From Sporosarcina highlanderae (GTDB lineage: Bacteria > Bacillota > Bacilli > Bacillales_A > Planococcaceae): a DNA stretch of 64,000 bases. The stretch covers positions 283,070 to 347,069 of the forward strand of contig NZ_JAROCC010000002.1 in assembly GCF_030433715.1 (NCBI RefSeq), in the 5' to 3' direction. The notes beneath the pieces are model-generated. The model did no database searches and was not told where the DNA came from. It worked only from the letters and a program-made list of their open reading frames with translations. The number at the start of each line of letters is the position of its first letter. Position 1 is the stretch's first letter. The position numbers and the translations under genes were made by a program. Below, one piece after another: positions 35,294 to 44,021 of the stretch.

Positions 35294-35596
35294 TTATTGA
35301 ATTGGGTGATGCACCGTAACCAACTTAGTCCCATCCGGAAACGTGCATTCAATCTGTACATCCTTTATCATATCGTCGACGCCTTCCATCACATCATCAA
35401 CCGTCAGCAACTGCTTTCCCTCACTCATCAACTGCGCAACCGACTTCCCATCACGAGCACCTTCCATGATGAAATGACAAATAAGAGCTACAGCCTCAGG
35501 GTAATTCAACTTTACGCCTCGTGCCTTCCGCTTCAGCGCAAGCTCCCCTGCTACATGCAACAATAGTTTTTCCTGTTCAACTGGTGATAGCTTCAA
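35294..35596 (-). CDS. ureA: Urease gamma subunit
   Basis: This is the first gene of the urease unit, 100 aa, the normal UreA length when the TTG at 35596 is used. That start gives [14 protein letters not shown] and follows GGGGGTG. The track-like longer start (GTG 35605) adds three residues. Conserved blocks are [21 protein letters not shown] and [11 protein letters not shown]. Confidence 0.95.
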   Translation of the reverse strand: MKLSPVEQEKLLLHVAGELALKRKARGVKLNYPEAVALICHFIMEGARDGKSVAQLMSEGKQLLTVDDVMEGVDDMIKDVQIECTFPDGTKLVTVHHPIQ

Positions 35597-35793
35597 TAAA
35601 AACACCCCCGAATATTATTCACATATTTTAGATAACTTTAGATAGTATTCTGCTGAAACTATCTTTCCTATTCATTTTTTTCGAATCATTTAATGTTTTG
35701 CAAGAATATGCGGTAAAGGACATGCGTCCATTTGATTGGGACCCGGCTCGATGCAGGTCGGTATGAGGAAGTTGAGGAAAATACAACGACTCT

Positions 35794-35822
35794 ATTATAA
35801 GATAATCATTTTTGCTTGGCAA
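35794..35822 (-). promoter_or_regulatory. Sigma-A promoter of the ure-nik operon
   Basis: On the minus strand TTGCCA (plus 35817-35822) and a perfect TATAAT (plus 35794-35799) are 17 bp apart. It implies a leader of about 190 bases to ureA, which holds a GGAC/GTCC hairpin and a GATAGT/ACTATC hairpin but no clear terminator or known riboswitch. Confidence 0.8.
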
Positions 35823-35887
35823 CTTCTACACAACACAGCAAGACCTTAAGGCGAATCGCCTTGTGACCGGCCATAAAAAATGGCCGT

Positions 35888-35920
35888 CCTGTAAATTCAG
35901 GACGACCCAACAACTTCCCT
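35888..35920 (-). terminator. Terminator at the end of the dpp-ykf operon
   Basis: GTCCTGAATTTACAGGAC forms a stem that includes the ykfD stop codon, followed by GGCCATTTTTTATGGCC. Either hairpin can act with the T run between them. Confidence 0.65.
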
Positions 35921-36910
35921 TACCGCATCCGTACGCTTCAACGTCTCTTCATCATGCAAATGACAAGCGACAAAATGTCCTTCTTCCTTTTCCAGCCACT
36001 TCGGTTTCAATTCCCCGCAAACCTCCATCGCATAAGGACAGCGTGTACGGAACACGCAACCAGACGGCGGATTGATCGGGCTTGGGAGCTCACCTTTCAG
36101 CAATATTCGTTCACGGGATTCCTCGATATCCGGATCCGGAATCGGGATGGCCGACAGCAATGCTTCCGTGTATGGATGCAATGGTTTATCGTAGAGCTGC
36201 TTGCTCGACGTAAGTTCCACCATATGTCCTAAATACATGACGCCAATGCGGTCCGATATGTATTTGACCATCGACAGATCATGCGCGATGAATAAATACG
36301 TCAGCCCTTTTTCCCGTTGCAATCGTTGGAGCAACTTGACGACTTGGGCTTGTACCGAGACGTCAAGTGCTGAAATCGGCTCATCCGCAATGATGAATTC
36401 TGGATCTAATGCAAGTGAACGGGCTATGCCGATCCGTTGCCGCTGCCCGCCTGAGAATTCATGTGGATAGCGATTTGCATGATCCCGATTCAAACCTACG
36501 TCTTCAAGTAATTCATTCACACGGGCACGCATTTCCTCCTGGGTTTTGTACATTCCATGGATTTGCATCGGCTCAGCGATTATTTCATAAACAGTGGAGC
36601 GTGGATTCAAGGAAGCATACGGATCCTGGAAGATCATTTGCATCTTCTTCAAGAAACGATGCCGTTCGTTATCCGTCATATCATGGATGCTTTGCCCTTC
36701 ATATAAAACTTCTCCATCCGTTTTATTGTACAGGCCCAAAATCGTCCGCCCCGCCGTCGATTTTCCGCAACCCGATTCGCCGACGAGCCCAAATGTCTCT
36801 CCCCTAACAATATCAAAGCTGATGCCGTCGACCGCCTTCAATTTTTGCCCTCTTCCGACATCGAAGTAACGTTTCAAATTCTTTACAGATAGAATTACTT
36901 TCTTAGTCAT
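35897..36910 (-). CDS. ykfD: Oligopeptide ABC transporter ATPase (YkfD/OppF-like)
   Basis: This ATPase of 337 aa has Walker A GESGCGKST, signature [10 protein letters not shown], Walker B FIIADEPISA and FIAHDL. The C-terminal RTRCPYAMEVC cysteine region is typical of OppF/DppF. In B. subtilis the same position, after ykfC, is held by ykfD. It is likely the second ATPase for the DppBC permease encoded upstream, which otherwise has only DppD. Confidence 0.9.
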   Translation of the reverse strand: MTKKVILSVKNLKRYFDVGRGQKLKAVDGISFDIVRGETFGLVGESGCGKSTAGRTILGLYNKTDGEVLYEGQSIHDMTDNERHRFLKKMQMIFQDPYASLNPRSTVYEIIAEPMQIHGMYKTQEEMRARVNELLEDVGLNRDHANRYPHEFSGGQRQRIGIARSLALDPEFIIADEPISALDVSVQAQVVKLLQRLQREKGLTYLFIAHDLSMVKYISDRIGVMYLGHMVELTSSKQLYDKPLHPYTEALLSAIPIPDPDIEESRERILLKGELPSPINPPSGCVFRTRCPYAMEVCGELKPKWLEKEEGHFVACHLHDEETLKRTDAVREVVGSS

Positions 36911-37855
36911 TCAGCTCGACCCCTCTTCCGCGCCAAATCTTCGGACCGCGCTAATATCACGTTCAAGCTTCGAGCCCTCTAACTTCACTAACTCAACTGA
37001 TTGCCCTGTGGAAGGCGAGTGAAGAAGTAAGCCATTTCCATAATAAAACCCGACGTGCCTGACATTACCTTTTCCTTCATCGTTCGCGAAGAATATTAAA
37101 TCACCTTTTTTCCAGCAAGAGGGGTCACCCTTTGGTACCTCTTCTCCGCTCTTCGCCTGATCACTCGCATCTCTCGGAATAAAATACCCGCAAGCTTTCA
37201 TCATATTGTACGTGAAGCCTGAGCAATCAAACCCATATGACGACATCCCACCCCAGAAATAAGGGAGATCCAAATAGACAAGGCCTTCGTCAACAGCCGA
37301 TTCAGGTGGCCGCTTTTTAAATTGATGGATGGAAGGCGCCTCTACAATATCCGTTTTCAGTACTAATGCCTCTCCATCTGGTGTCATTACATGGAAATGA
37401 TCTTCACTCTCATCAGTTAATGGCAGAATCGTATTGAATGGCACAATCATGAACGGAGTACTATCCGATTTCCATAACTGTGATTTTGGAATAGCCACCC
37501 GTATAAATCCTCCAGCCTCCTCAAGCGGAGTCGCCTTCTTCAATTGTGTGAGGGGTACCCAGCCCGGATAACCTCTTTCATCCTTCTTCGACGGTTGCCA
37601 AACGGCGATTATTCTCGCCCATTCACCGACGATCTTCTCCACGATGACCGGCTCACCATACAAAATCTGAGTCTGCACACGGTTGCTGTTGCAAAGGTCA
37701 AGTCGTTCTTCATACGCAAGCTTTTCCAGCCATTTATTCAAATGAAGCGGATTGGCAATACCTTCTTCGTCCATTTCACGTGCCGATTCAGGTGATGTCC
37801 ATACCGTCGCGACCGGTACTGCGCATGCATACATATTCACGGTAAGCTCCGTCAT
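36911..37855 (-). CDS. ykfC: Gamma-D-glutamyl-L-amino acid endopeptidase YkfC (NlpC/P60)
   Basis: This cysteine peptidase of 314 aa releases L-Ala-D-Glu from murein peptides in the cytoplasm. Two SH3-like regions (about 1-190) precede the NlpC/P60 domain. The catalytic cysteine is in YGFDCSGFTYN and the histidine in VRHVGFYYGNG. There is no signal peptide. The start ATG 37855 follows AAAGGGGG; the ORF to 37942 would overlap ykfA. Confidence 0.93.
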   Translation of the reverse strand: MTELTVNMYACAVPVATVWTSPESAREMDEEGIANPLHLNKWLEKLAYEERLDLCNSNRVQTQILYGEPVIVEKIVGEWARIIAVWQPSKKDERGYPGWVPLTQLKKATPLEEAGGFIRVAIPKSQLWKSDSTPFMIVPFNTILPLTDESEDHFHVMTPDGEALVLKTDIVEAPSIHQFKKRPPESAVDEGLVYLDLPYFWGGMSSYGFDCSGFTYNMMKACGYFIPRDASDQAKSGEEVPKGDPSCWKKGDLIFFANDEGKGNVRHVGFYYGNGLLLHSPSTGQSVELVKLEGSKLERDISAVRRFGAEEGSS

Positions 37856-37895
37856 ACCGTTTCCCCCTTTCCCGTAACTCCCATTAAAGTTTGGC

Positions 37896-38819
37896 TTATT
37901 CCACACCCGGCAGAATCGTAAGTGTTTTCTCATCCCCGTCAAGCTTTGCTTTAACGCCTAATGGAATTGCAAAATGCGGCTCGCAATGGCCGATTTTGAA
38001 ACCTTTGACGACCGGTTTCCCAATATTCCTGAAATAGTCTTCGAAAACATCATCCAACGTCAATGATTCCCTTGTTTTCTTTAGTTCAGTTTCCGAAAAA
38101 TCCCCAATGATAATTCCGGCTGCGTCAGAAAACTTTCCTGCCATGCGAAGTTGGTTCAACATCCCGTCAACACGGTAAGGCTCCTCCCCGACATCCTCGA
38201 TGAAAAGTAACTTCCCCTTCGTGTCGACCTCGAATTTTGTACCCATCGAGTTAACAAGCAGAGAAAGATTGCCACCGACAATTTCACCATGTGTCACACC
38301 GCCACTTATCGAGATCAGAGGAGAGATTTCTTCTGTATAATGAAGTTCCATCGGTTCAAACAGTTGCATGAACATTTTTGCGGATAAATCATGGAATGTG
38401 TCTTTTCCAACACAAGACGCAAGCATCGGGCCATGGAATGTGACGATATCGGAATATAACCCCATAGCGGTATGAAGGAAAGTGATGTCGCTGAATCCCC
38501 AAAATATCTTCGGATTCTCACGTATCAATTGCAGATCCAACCTGTCAGTATAACGCGCCGATCCATATCCTCCACCTGCGCAAATAATGCCGGCAATTGA
38601 TGGATCTGCGAACATGTCTTCCAAGTCCTGCAGCCGTTCATCATCAGTTCCCGCAAGGTAGCCACGCGTATTGTTGATGTGTTTTCCAAATTTCCACTTC
38701 AAGCCTAACTGTTCTAAGAAGGTGAGCGAGCGCTCAAGGCTTTCTTGATTTGGCGGACTGGAAGGTGCAATAATTCCGATTGTATCTCCCGGTTGAAGCC
38801 GTTTAGGTCGTATTCTCAT
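37896..38819 (-). CDS. ykfA: LD-carboxypeptidase YkfA (S66 family)
   Basis: This serine peptidase of 307 aa removes the terminal D-Ala from murein tetrapeptides. It begins RPKRLQPGDTIGIIAPSS; the nucleophile lies in ICAGGGYGSARY and WGFSDIT (Ser), with the catalytic Glu/His in GGNLSLL and GHCEPHFAIPLG. It follows the dppE gene and precedes ykfC, which fits a murein peptide recycling unit. The intervening ykfB epimerase of B. subtilis is missing. Confidence 0.93.
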   Translation of the reverse strand: MRIRPKRLQPGDTIGIIAPSSPPNQESLERSLTFLEQLGLKWKFGKHINNTRGYLAGTDDERLQDLEDMFADPSIAGIICAGGGYGSARYTDRLDLQLIRENPKIFWGFSDITFLHTAMGLYSDIVTFHGPMLASCVGKDTFHDLSAKMFMQLFEPMELHYTEEISPLISISGGVTHGEIVGGNLSLLVNSMGTKFEVDTKGKLLFIEDVGEEPYRVDGMLNQLRMAGKFSDAAGIIIGDFSETELKKTRESLTLDDVFEDYFRNIGKPVVKGFKIGHCEPHFAIPLGVKAKLDGDEKTLTILPGVE

Positions 38820-38885
38820 TTTTTACATCTTCCTTTCCAAGCCATTTAAAAATCGCGGCGCCATGATGGACACCGCGACGTTGAA

Positions 38886-40550
38886 TTAGTTCTTATCTGC
38901 GTATTTCAAGTCAAGATAGCCTACAGGGTGGCGAAGAATTCCGGATACGCCCGGTTTTTCAAGTGATGTTGAATTATAGAAGTACAGTGGGAATACAGGC
39001 ATTTCTTCCATTAGAAGCTTATCCGCCTGCTTCAACAATTCCCAACGCTTATTTTCATCCGTTTCATTTTTAATGTCCGAAATCAGCTTATCATATTCTG
39101 CATTCGACCATGTAGTACGGTTCATGGAGGAGCCTGTGATGAAGCTTTCAAGTGCGTTCACAGGGTCTGCATAGTCATGCAGGAAAGAGGAACGGGACAT
39201 TTGGTATTTGAATTCTTTTTGCTCAGACAGGAAAACTCCGCCCTCGACGTTTTGCAATTCCGCATCCACACCCAAAATTTCCTTGAACTTGGATTGAAGC
39301 GCGATAGCGATTTTTTGGTGAGATTCGCTTGTTGAATACGTAATTGTAACTTTTGGAAGTTCTGTGTATCCTTCCTCTTTCATCCCTTCTTCCAAAAGCT
39401 GTTTCGCCTTATCAGGATTGAAGGATACAAGATCGCCGACAGTATCACGGAATTCTTTGCCATCCGGACCGATGAATCCGAATGTCACAAAGCCATGGGC
39501 AGGCTTCTCTCCATTTTTCGTTACAAAATTGACGATTTCCTCTTGGTCAACTGAAAAAGCAAATGCTTGACGGATCTTCTTATTCGTAAATGGCTCCATC
39601 GATGTATTGAATCGATAGAAGTACAAGCCTGCTTGGTCATCGACGCGCAACTCGTCGCTATCCTTCAATTGGTCCGCGATTTCGGAAGGAACTCCCGTTA
39701 CATCCAACTCATTGGCTTGATACATTTGGTAGGCGGTCGTCGTGTCATTCACCATTGCCCAGTGAACTTTATCCAATTTGACCACATCAGCATCCCAGTA
39801 ATGTTCGTTCTTTCCAAATTCAAAGCTCACATCATGATTCCATGACATCAGTTTAAACGGTCCGTTTCCAACGAAAGTTGACGCTTCTGTATGCCATTTC
39901 GGATTGGCAGTCGCGACTTTTTCATTGATTGGGAAAAAGCTTGGGTTTGTAATGATGTTCAAAAACGCTTCGTTCGGTGACGTCAATTTAACAATGAATG
40001 TTTTCTCATCCTTTGCCTCAATAGCGATGTCATCAACGGAGCCATCCCCATTATTATACGCCTCCGCCCCTTCGATGAAGTATGCAAGGAACGCCGCAGG
40101 TGAAGCTGTTTCAGGATTAAGCATATGCTTCCATGCAAAAACAAAATCACCCGCTGTTACAGGGTCACCATTGGACCATTTAGCATTGCTGCGGATTGTG
40201 AATGTGTAAGTCAATCCATCGTCCGAGATATCGATTTTTTCTGCTGTCGCCTCGACTGCACGGTGGTCCTTATCAAGGCGTGTCAATCCTTCCATAATGT
40301 TGTTAAGCGCACTCCAGGACACTGCATTGAACCCGATGGACGGGTCAAAGGATGTCGGTTCGTCACCGTTATTCAAGAGAAGTACCTTTTCAGCGGCAAC
40401 CACTTCCTCCGATTTCCCCTCCGATTTCCCTTCATTTGTTGAAGGTTCTTTCGTTGTGCCCGGCTCCTTGCCTGCATTCTTATTCGCTGTACAAGCTGCA
40501 AGAACAAGTGCAAGCATAGCTACCATCAAAAACGTCAACCACTTTTTCAA
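38886..40550 (-). CDS. dppE: Peptide ABC substrate-binding lipoprotein (DppE-like)
   Basis: This family-5 binding protein of 554 aa has the lipobox LVLAAC ending a signal peptide, followed by a Lys/Glu/Ser-rich linker (GKEPGTTKEPSTNEGKS). The mature domain shows GLTYTFTIRSNAKWSNGDPVTAGDFVFAWK, a DppE/OppA-type block. It is predicted to capture di- or murein peptides for DppBCD. The start is TTG 40550 behind GGGGG. B. subtilis DppE binds murein tripeptide; the ykf context supports the same here. Confidence 0.92.
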   Translation of the reverse strand: MKKWLTFLMVAMLALVLAACTANKNAGKEPGTTKEPSTNEGKSEGKSEEVVAAEKVLLLNNGDEPTSFDPSIGFNAVSWSALNNIMEGLTRLDKDHRAVEATAEKIDISDDGLTYTFTIRSNAKWSNGDPVTAGDFVFAWKHMLNPETASPAAFLAYFIEGAEAYNNGDGSVDDIAIEAKDEKTFIVKLTSPNEAFLNIITNPSFFPINEKVATANPKWHTEASTFVGNGPFKLMSWNHDVSFEFGKNEHYWDADVVKLDKVHWAMVNDTTTAYQMYQANELDVTGVPSEIADQLKDSDELRVDDQAGLYFYRFNTSMEPFTNKKIRQAFAFSVDQEEIVNFVTKNGEKPAHGFVTFGFIGPDGKEFRDTVGDLVSFNPDKAKQLLEEGMKEEGYTELPKVTITYSTSESHQKIAIALQSKFKEILGVDAELQNVEGGVFLSEQKEFKYQMSRSSFLHDYADPVNALESFITGSSMNRTTWSNAEYDKLISDIKNETDENKRWELLKQADKLLMEEMPVFPLYFYNSTSLEKPGVSGILRHPVGYLDLKYADKN

Positions 40551-40609
40551 TACAATAACCCCCTTTGTTTGTATATGAATATAGAAGCACTATTGTGCAT
40601 GGCACCTAT

Positions 40610-41704
40610 TTAATCGAACAGTTTCTTCGCCCGCTCATCCTGCAACCAGCAATCCACGGCATGCGTCACGGATATGTCGGTCGTCCCCGGATAAATGCGA
40701 TCGCAGACTTCCATTGCAAACGGGCATCTCGCGGTGAACGGACATCCAATCGGAGGTGCGAATAAATCAGGCGGCGTCCCTTCGATCGGTTGAAGTTCCT
40801 CTTCCTTCAAGTCAAGCCGTGGAACGGAAGCAAGCAATCCCTTTGTATAGGGGTGCTGCGGGGTATAGAACACCTCACGCTTCGTCCCAATTTCTATGAC
40901 CTTGCCGGCATACATAACCGCAATCCGATCCGCTATCTTCGCAACCACCCCCAAGTCATGAGTGATCAGAATGATAGAAACACCCGTCCGTTCTTGAATC
41001 TCTTCAAACAACTCAAGAATTTGCGCCTGGATTGTAACATCCAATGCGGTCGTCGGTTCATCCGCGATTAACAGCTCAGGCTCGCATATTAAAGCAATTG
41101 CAATGACTATCCTTTGCCGCATCCCTCCCGAAAATTGATGCGGATATTGCTTCATCCTTTCTTCAGGGTTTGGAATACCGACCACTTCAAGAAGTTTAAT
41201 CGCCTTTTTTCTTGCCTCACCTATACTTACTTTTTGATGGGTCCGCAACCCTTCCGTAAGCTGCTCACCGATTTTAAGCGTCGGGTTCAACGCGGTCATC
41301 GGATCCTGGAAGATCATGGAGATGTCGACCCCCTGCACTTTCCGCATCTTCGATTTGTCCAATTTCGTCAAGTCCTTGCCCTTAAAAAGAACACTTCCAT
41401 TTTTAATCCGTCCCGCCGGCTCCGGGATCAACCCCATTATCGTATTCGCAGTGACACTTTTCCCACAACCGGATTCCCCGACAATTGCGAGTGTCTCCCC
41501 TTTATATAAATCGAATGATACACCGCGTAATGCTTGTACTTCCCCCCCGAATGTCCTGAATGAAACATATAAATCACGTACGGAAAGCATCACCTCCGAA
41601 AACACCTGTTTACGTTTTCCTGCCGCTTCAGGCTTTGTTAAGACTGCCGCTCCACCTTGGCCGTTTTTCTTCAACGTATTTTCATCTTCATTCAAGCCAT
41701 TCAC
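40610..41704 (-). CDS. dppD: Dipeptide ABC transporter ATPase DppD
   Basis: This ATPase of 364 aa has Walker A GESGCGKSV, signature FSGGMRQRIV, Walker B LLIADEPTTA and ILITHDL. It carries a roughly 38-residue charged N-terminal extension before the ATPase domain. The start is supported by ATGA-type overlap with the dppC stop. The C-terminal CPFTARCPFAMEVC region is the usual peptide-ATPase cysteine motif. Confidence 0.91.
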   Translation of the reverse strand: MNGLNEDENTLKKNGQGGAAVLTKPEAAGKRKQVFSEVMLSVRDLYVSFRTFGGEVQALRGVSFDLYKGETLAIVGESGCGKSVTANTIMGLIPEPAGRIKNGSVLFKGKDLTKLDKSKMRKVQGVDISMIFQDPMTALNPTLKIGEQLTEGLRTHQKVSIGEARKKAIKLLEVVGIPNPEERMKQYPHQFSGGMRQRIVIAIALICEPELLIADEPTTALDVTIQAQILELFEEIQERTGVSIILITHDLGVVAKIADRIAVMYAGKVIEIGTKREVFYTPQHPYTKGLLASVPRLDLKEEELQPIEGTPPDLFAPPIGCPFTARCPFAMEVCDRIYPGTTDISVTHAVDCWLQDERAKKLFD

Positions 41705-42639
41705 CCCCTCAGCTTCGGATCAAGTGCGTCTTGCATACCGTCTCCAAGGACGTTAAATGCAAACATTGTCAGTGAAATGAAAAGTGCCGGGAAGAACAAT
41801 CTCCACCAATGGCCTGATAAAATGACAGGCAATGCATCATTCGCCATTACCCCCCAGCTTGCCACAGGCGCTTGGATCCCAAGCCCGATGAAACTTAGGA
41901 AGGCTTCCGCAAAAATTGCACTCGGAACAGTCAATGTCATTTGAACGATGATCGGGCCCATTGTATTCGGAAGCAAGTTTTTCCGGATGATTCGTGATGT
42001 ACCTGCACCAAATGACTTGGATGCTGTCACAAATTCATAGTTTTTTATCTGAAGTACTTGTCCCCTTACAATTCGAGCCATGCCAACCCAACCGGTTATC
42101 GTCAATGCAACAATGATTGTTGTTAAACTCGGACCCATGATGACCATTAATAGAATGACAACTAATAAATGCGGCAAACCGTAAAGGATTTCAATGATAC
42201 GCATCATGATTGTGTCCGTCCTACCGCCCTTATAGCCGCTGATTCCGCCGTAAATGATACCGATGAAGAAGTCGATCAATGCAGCAGCCACTCCGACAAA
42301 CAATGAGACACGGGCACCATGCCAAGTTCTTGTAAAGACATCCCATCCTTTATCATCTGTTCCGAACCAATGCGCTCCGGAAGGTGGCTGGTTCTGGTTT
42401 GCGTACTGTGTTATTTCTATATTATGTGGCGATAGCATTGGAGCAAAAATAGCAAACAACGTTAAAATAATTAAGAATACGAGCCCGCCCATTGCCAATT
42501 TATTTTTCCGCAATCTTCTCCATGCGTCTTTCCAATAGGAGAGTGACGGACGGACAACTGATTCAGCTTTTTCAGCATCCCGCCCTTTCGGTTTGAACCA
42601 CTCGTCCGGCGCTTGCACGTTTTGTTGACGAGTCACCAT
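41701..42639 (-). CDS. dppC: Dipeptide ABC transporter permease DppC
   Basis: This permease of 312 aa has an N-terminal cytoplasmic extension of about 40 residues, then six helices. HWFGTDDKGWDVFTRTWHGARVS and the EAA-like loop QIKNYEFVTASKSFGAGTSRII are diagnostic of DppC/OppC. Confidence 0.92.
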   Translation of the reverse strand: MVTRQQNVQAPDEWFKPKGRDAEKAESVVRPSLSYWKDAWRRLRKNKLAMGGLVFLIILTLFAIFAPMLSPHNIEITQYANQNQPPSGAHWFGTDDKGWDVFTRTWHGARVSLFVGVAAALIDFFIGIIYGGISGYKGGRTDTIMMRIIEILYGLPHLLVVILLMVIMGPSLTTIIVALTITGWVGMARIVRGQVLQIKNYEFVTASKSFGAGTSRIIRKNLLPNTMGPIIVQMTLTVPSAIFAEAFLSFIGLGIQAPVASWGVMANDALPVILSGHWWRLFFPALFISLTMFAFNVLGDGMQDALDPKLRG

Positions 42640-43574
42640 TACGCATCACCTTCCTTTCGGTGAAGTTTAATGCGCGGATCAATGAATCCATAGACAATAT
42701 CTACTAAAAACAACATGAATACAAGAAACGCGCTATAGAAAACTGTTGACCCCATAATAACTGGATAATCCCGATTATTAATGCTTTCCACGAAATATTT
42801 TCCCATTCCTGGAATTGCAAAAATCTTCTCGATTACAAATGTACCTGTCAATATTCCGGCGAGCATCGTCCCCATGATTGTCACAACCGGCATCAGTGCA
42901 TTCCGTAATGCATGTCGCAACACGATTCGTACTGGCGATAATCCTTTTGCCCTCGCCATCTTTATATAGTCCTGTGTTAGCACTTCCAGCATGCTCGATC
43001 GCGTCAAACGGGCAATGATAGCGGTCGGACCGGTAGCAAGTGCCAATGTCGGTAATATCATGTGCATCCGGCTGCTCCATGTGGCTGGAGGCAGTAGATT
43101 CCAATTGACAGCGAATTGCTGGATTAAAACAGTCGCCAATACAAAGTTTGGAACGGATATCCCGATTACCGCGAAGGCCATTGCGGAGTAATCGATGATG
43201 CCGTTGTGGCGCAATGCCGCTAACGTCCCTAACGTAATTCCCGAAATGACCGCGACAAGGATGGTCACCATTCCAAGTTCAAATGAAATCGGAAACCCCC
43301 TTGCAAGTAATGTGTTCACCGTCTCATTCGGCTTTTTAATGGAAGGTCCAAAGTCAAACGTTGCTATCGACTTCAAATAATCAAAGTATTGTACATGTGT
43401 AGGTTGGTCTAATTTATAGAACTTCTCGAGATTTGCCTGGATTGTTGGATTTGATGTTCTCTCTTCGTCGAACGGGGAACCTGGAACCGAATGCATCAAG
43501 AAAAAAGTCAGCGTTGCAATGATGAGGATTGTCGCAATCATCATGAAGAATCTTTTTACTATGTAAATCGCCAT
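42639..43574 (-). CDS. dppB: Dipeptide ABC transporter permease DppB
   Basis: This permease of 311 aa has six helices, beginning MAIYIVKRFFMMIATILII, with the EAA-like loop YIKMARAKGLSPVRIVLRHAL. It is the first gene of the operon. ATG 43574 lies after GGGGGAG; GTG 43580 is possible. B. subtilis has dppA (D-aminopeptidase) ahead of it, which is absent here. Confidence 0.92.
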   Translation of the reverse strand: MAIYIVKRFFMMIATILIIATLTFFLMHSVPGSPFDEERTSNPTIQANLEKFYKLDQPTHVQYFDYLKSIATFDFGPSIKKPNETVNTLLARGFPISFELGMVTILVAVISGITLGTLAALRHNGIIDYSAMAFAVIGISVPNFVLATVLIQQFAVNWNLLPPATWSSRMHMILPTLALATGPTAIIARLTRSSMLEVLTQDYIKMARAKGLSPVRIVLRHALRNALMPVVTIMGTMLAGILTGTFVIEKIFAIPGMGKYFVESINNRDYPVIMGSTVFYSAFLVFMLFLVDIVYGFIDPRIKLHRKEGDA

Positions 43575-43877
43575 GCGCACTCTCCCCCTAATAGAAATTT
43601 GTTTGCATTGCTAATTCAACCATTGATAGCGCCTTCAATTATTTGTCGTCAAATCTGGATTAGGATGCACCTCCTACACAAGTAAATTGTTCGTGCATTT
43701 GCCTCCTCTGTTATAATACGTCGCACCCTCTCGTAATTATGTCTAAATGAATCAACAAACGTATAATCCGGCAGTCCAGTCATCCATTCTATGTCAACGG
43801 AAACATATAATCTTAAATCTACACCCCCCATTTCTAAGAATTCTATTAGTATTTAGACAGATTTATTGGTAACTTCA

Positions 43878-43906
43878 ATACTATCAAATACTTGTGAATA
43901 TTACAA
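43878..43906 (-). promoter_or_regulatory. Putative promoter of the dpp-ykf operon
   Basis: On the minus strand TTGTAA (plus 43901-43906) and TAGTAT (plus 43878-43883) are 17 bp apart. It leaves an AT-rich leader of about 290 bases to dppB with no convincing gene in it; AATTCTTAGAAAT at about 43831-43845 is a weak CodY-like site. Confidence 0.5.
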
Positions 43907-43951
43907 TATAATCTGATTAATAAACAGCCTCTATTTCACCACATGAAACGC

Positions 43952-43986
43952 ACAAAAACCGCCACCCGATTAGTCGGATGACGGTA
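43952..43986 (-). terminator. Intrinsic terminator of the app-like operon
   Basis: ACCGTCATCCGA pairs with TCGGGTGGCGGT on the minus strand, followed by TTTTTG, about 40 bases after the binding-protein stop codon. Confidence 0.85.
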
Positions 43987-44021
43987 ATTGTAGATTATTA
44001 GGAATCCCTAACGATCAGTTA

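Noticed and set aside
35600..35790. Known riboswitch (guanidine or NiCo type) in the ure leader
   Set aside because: Hairpins are present but no conserved riboswitch sequence or expression platform could be recognised. A covariance-model search would decide.
35628..35822. 64-codon leftward frame upstream of ureA
   Set aside because: It starts inside the ure promoter, before the inferred transcription start.
43649..43831. 60-codon leftward frame and a 12-codon frame (MHEQFTCVGGAS) in the dppB leader
   Set aside because: No adequate ribosome binding site spacing and no recognisable product. A leader peptide cannot be excluded.
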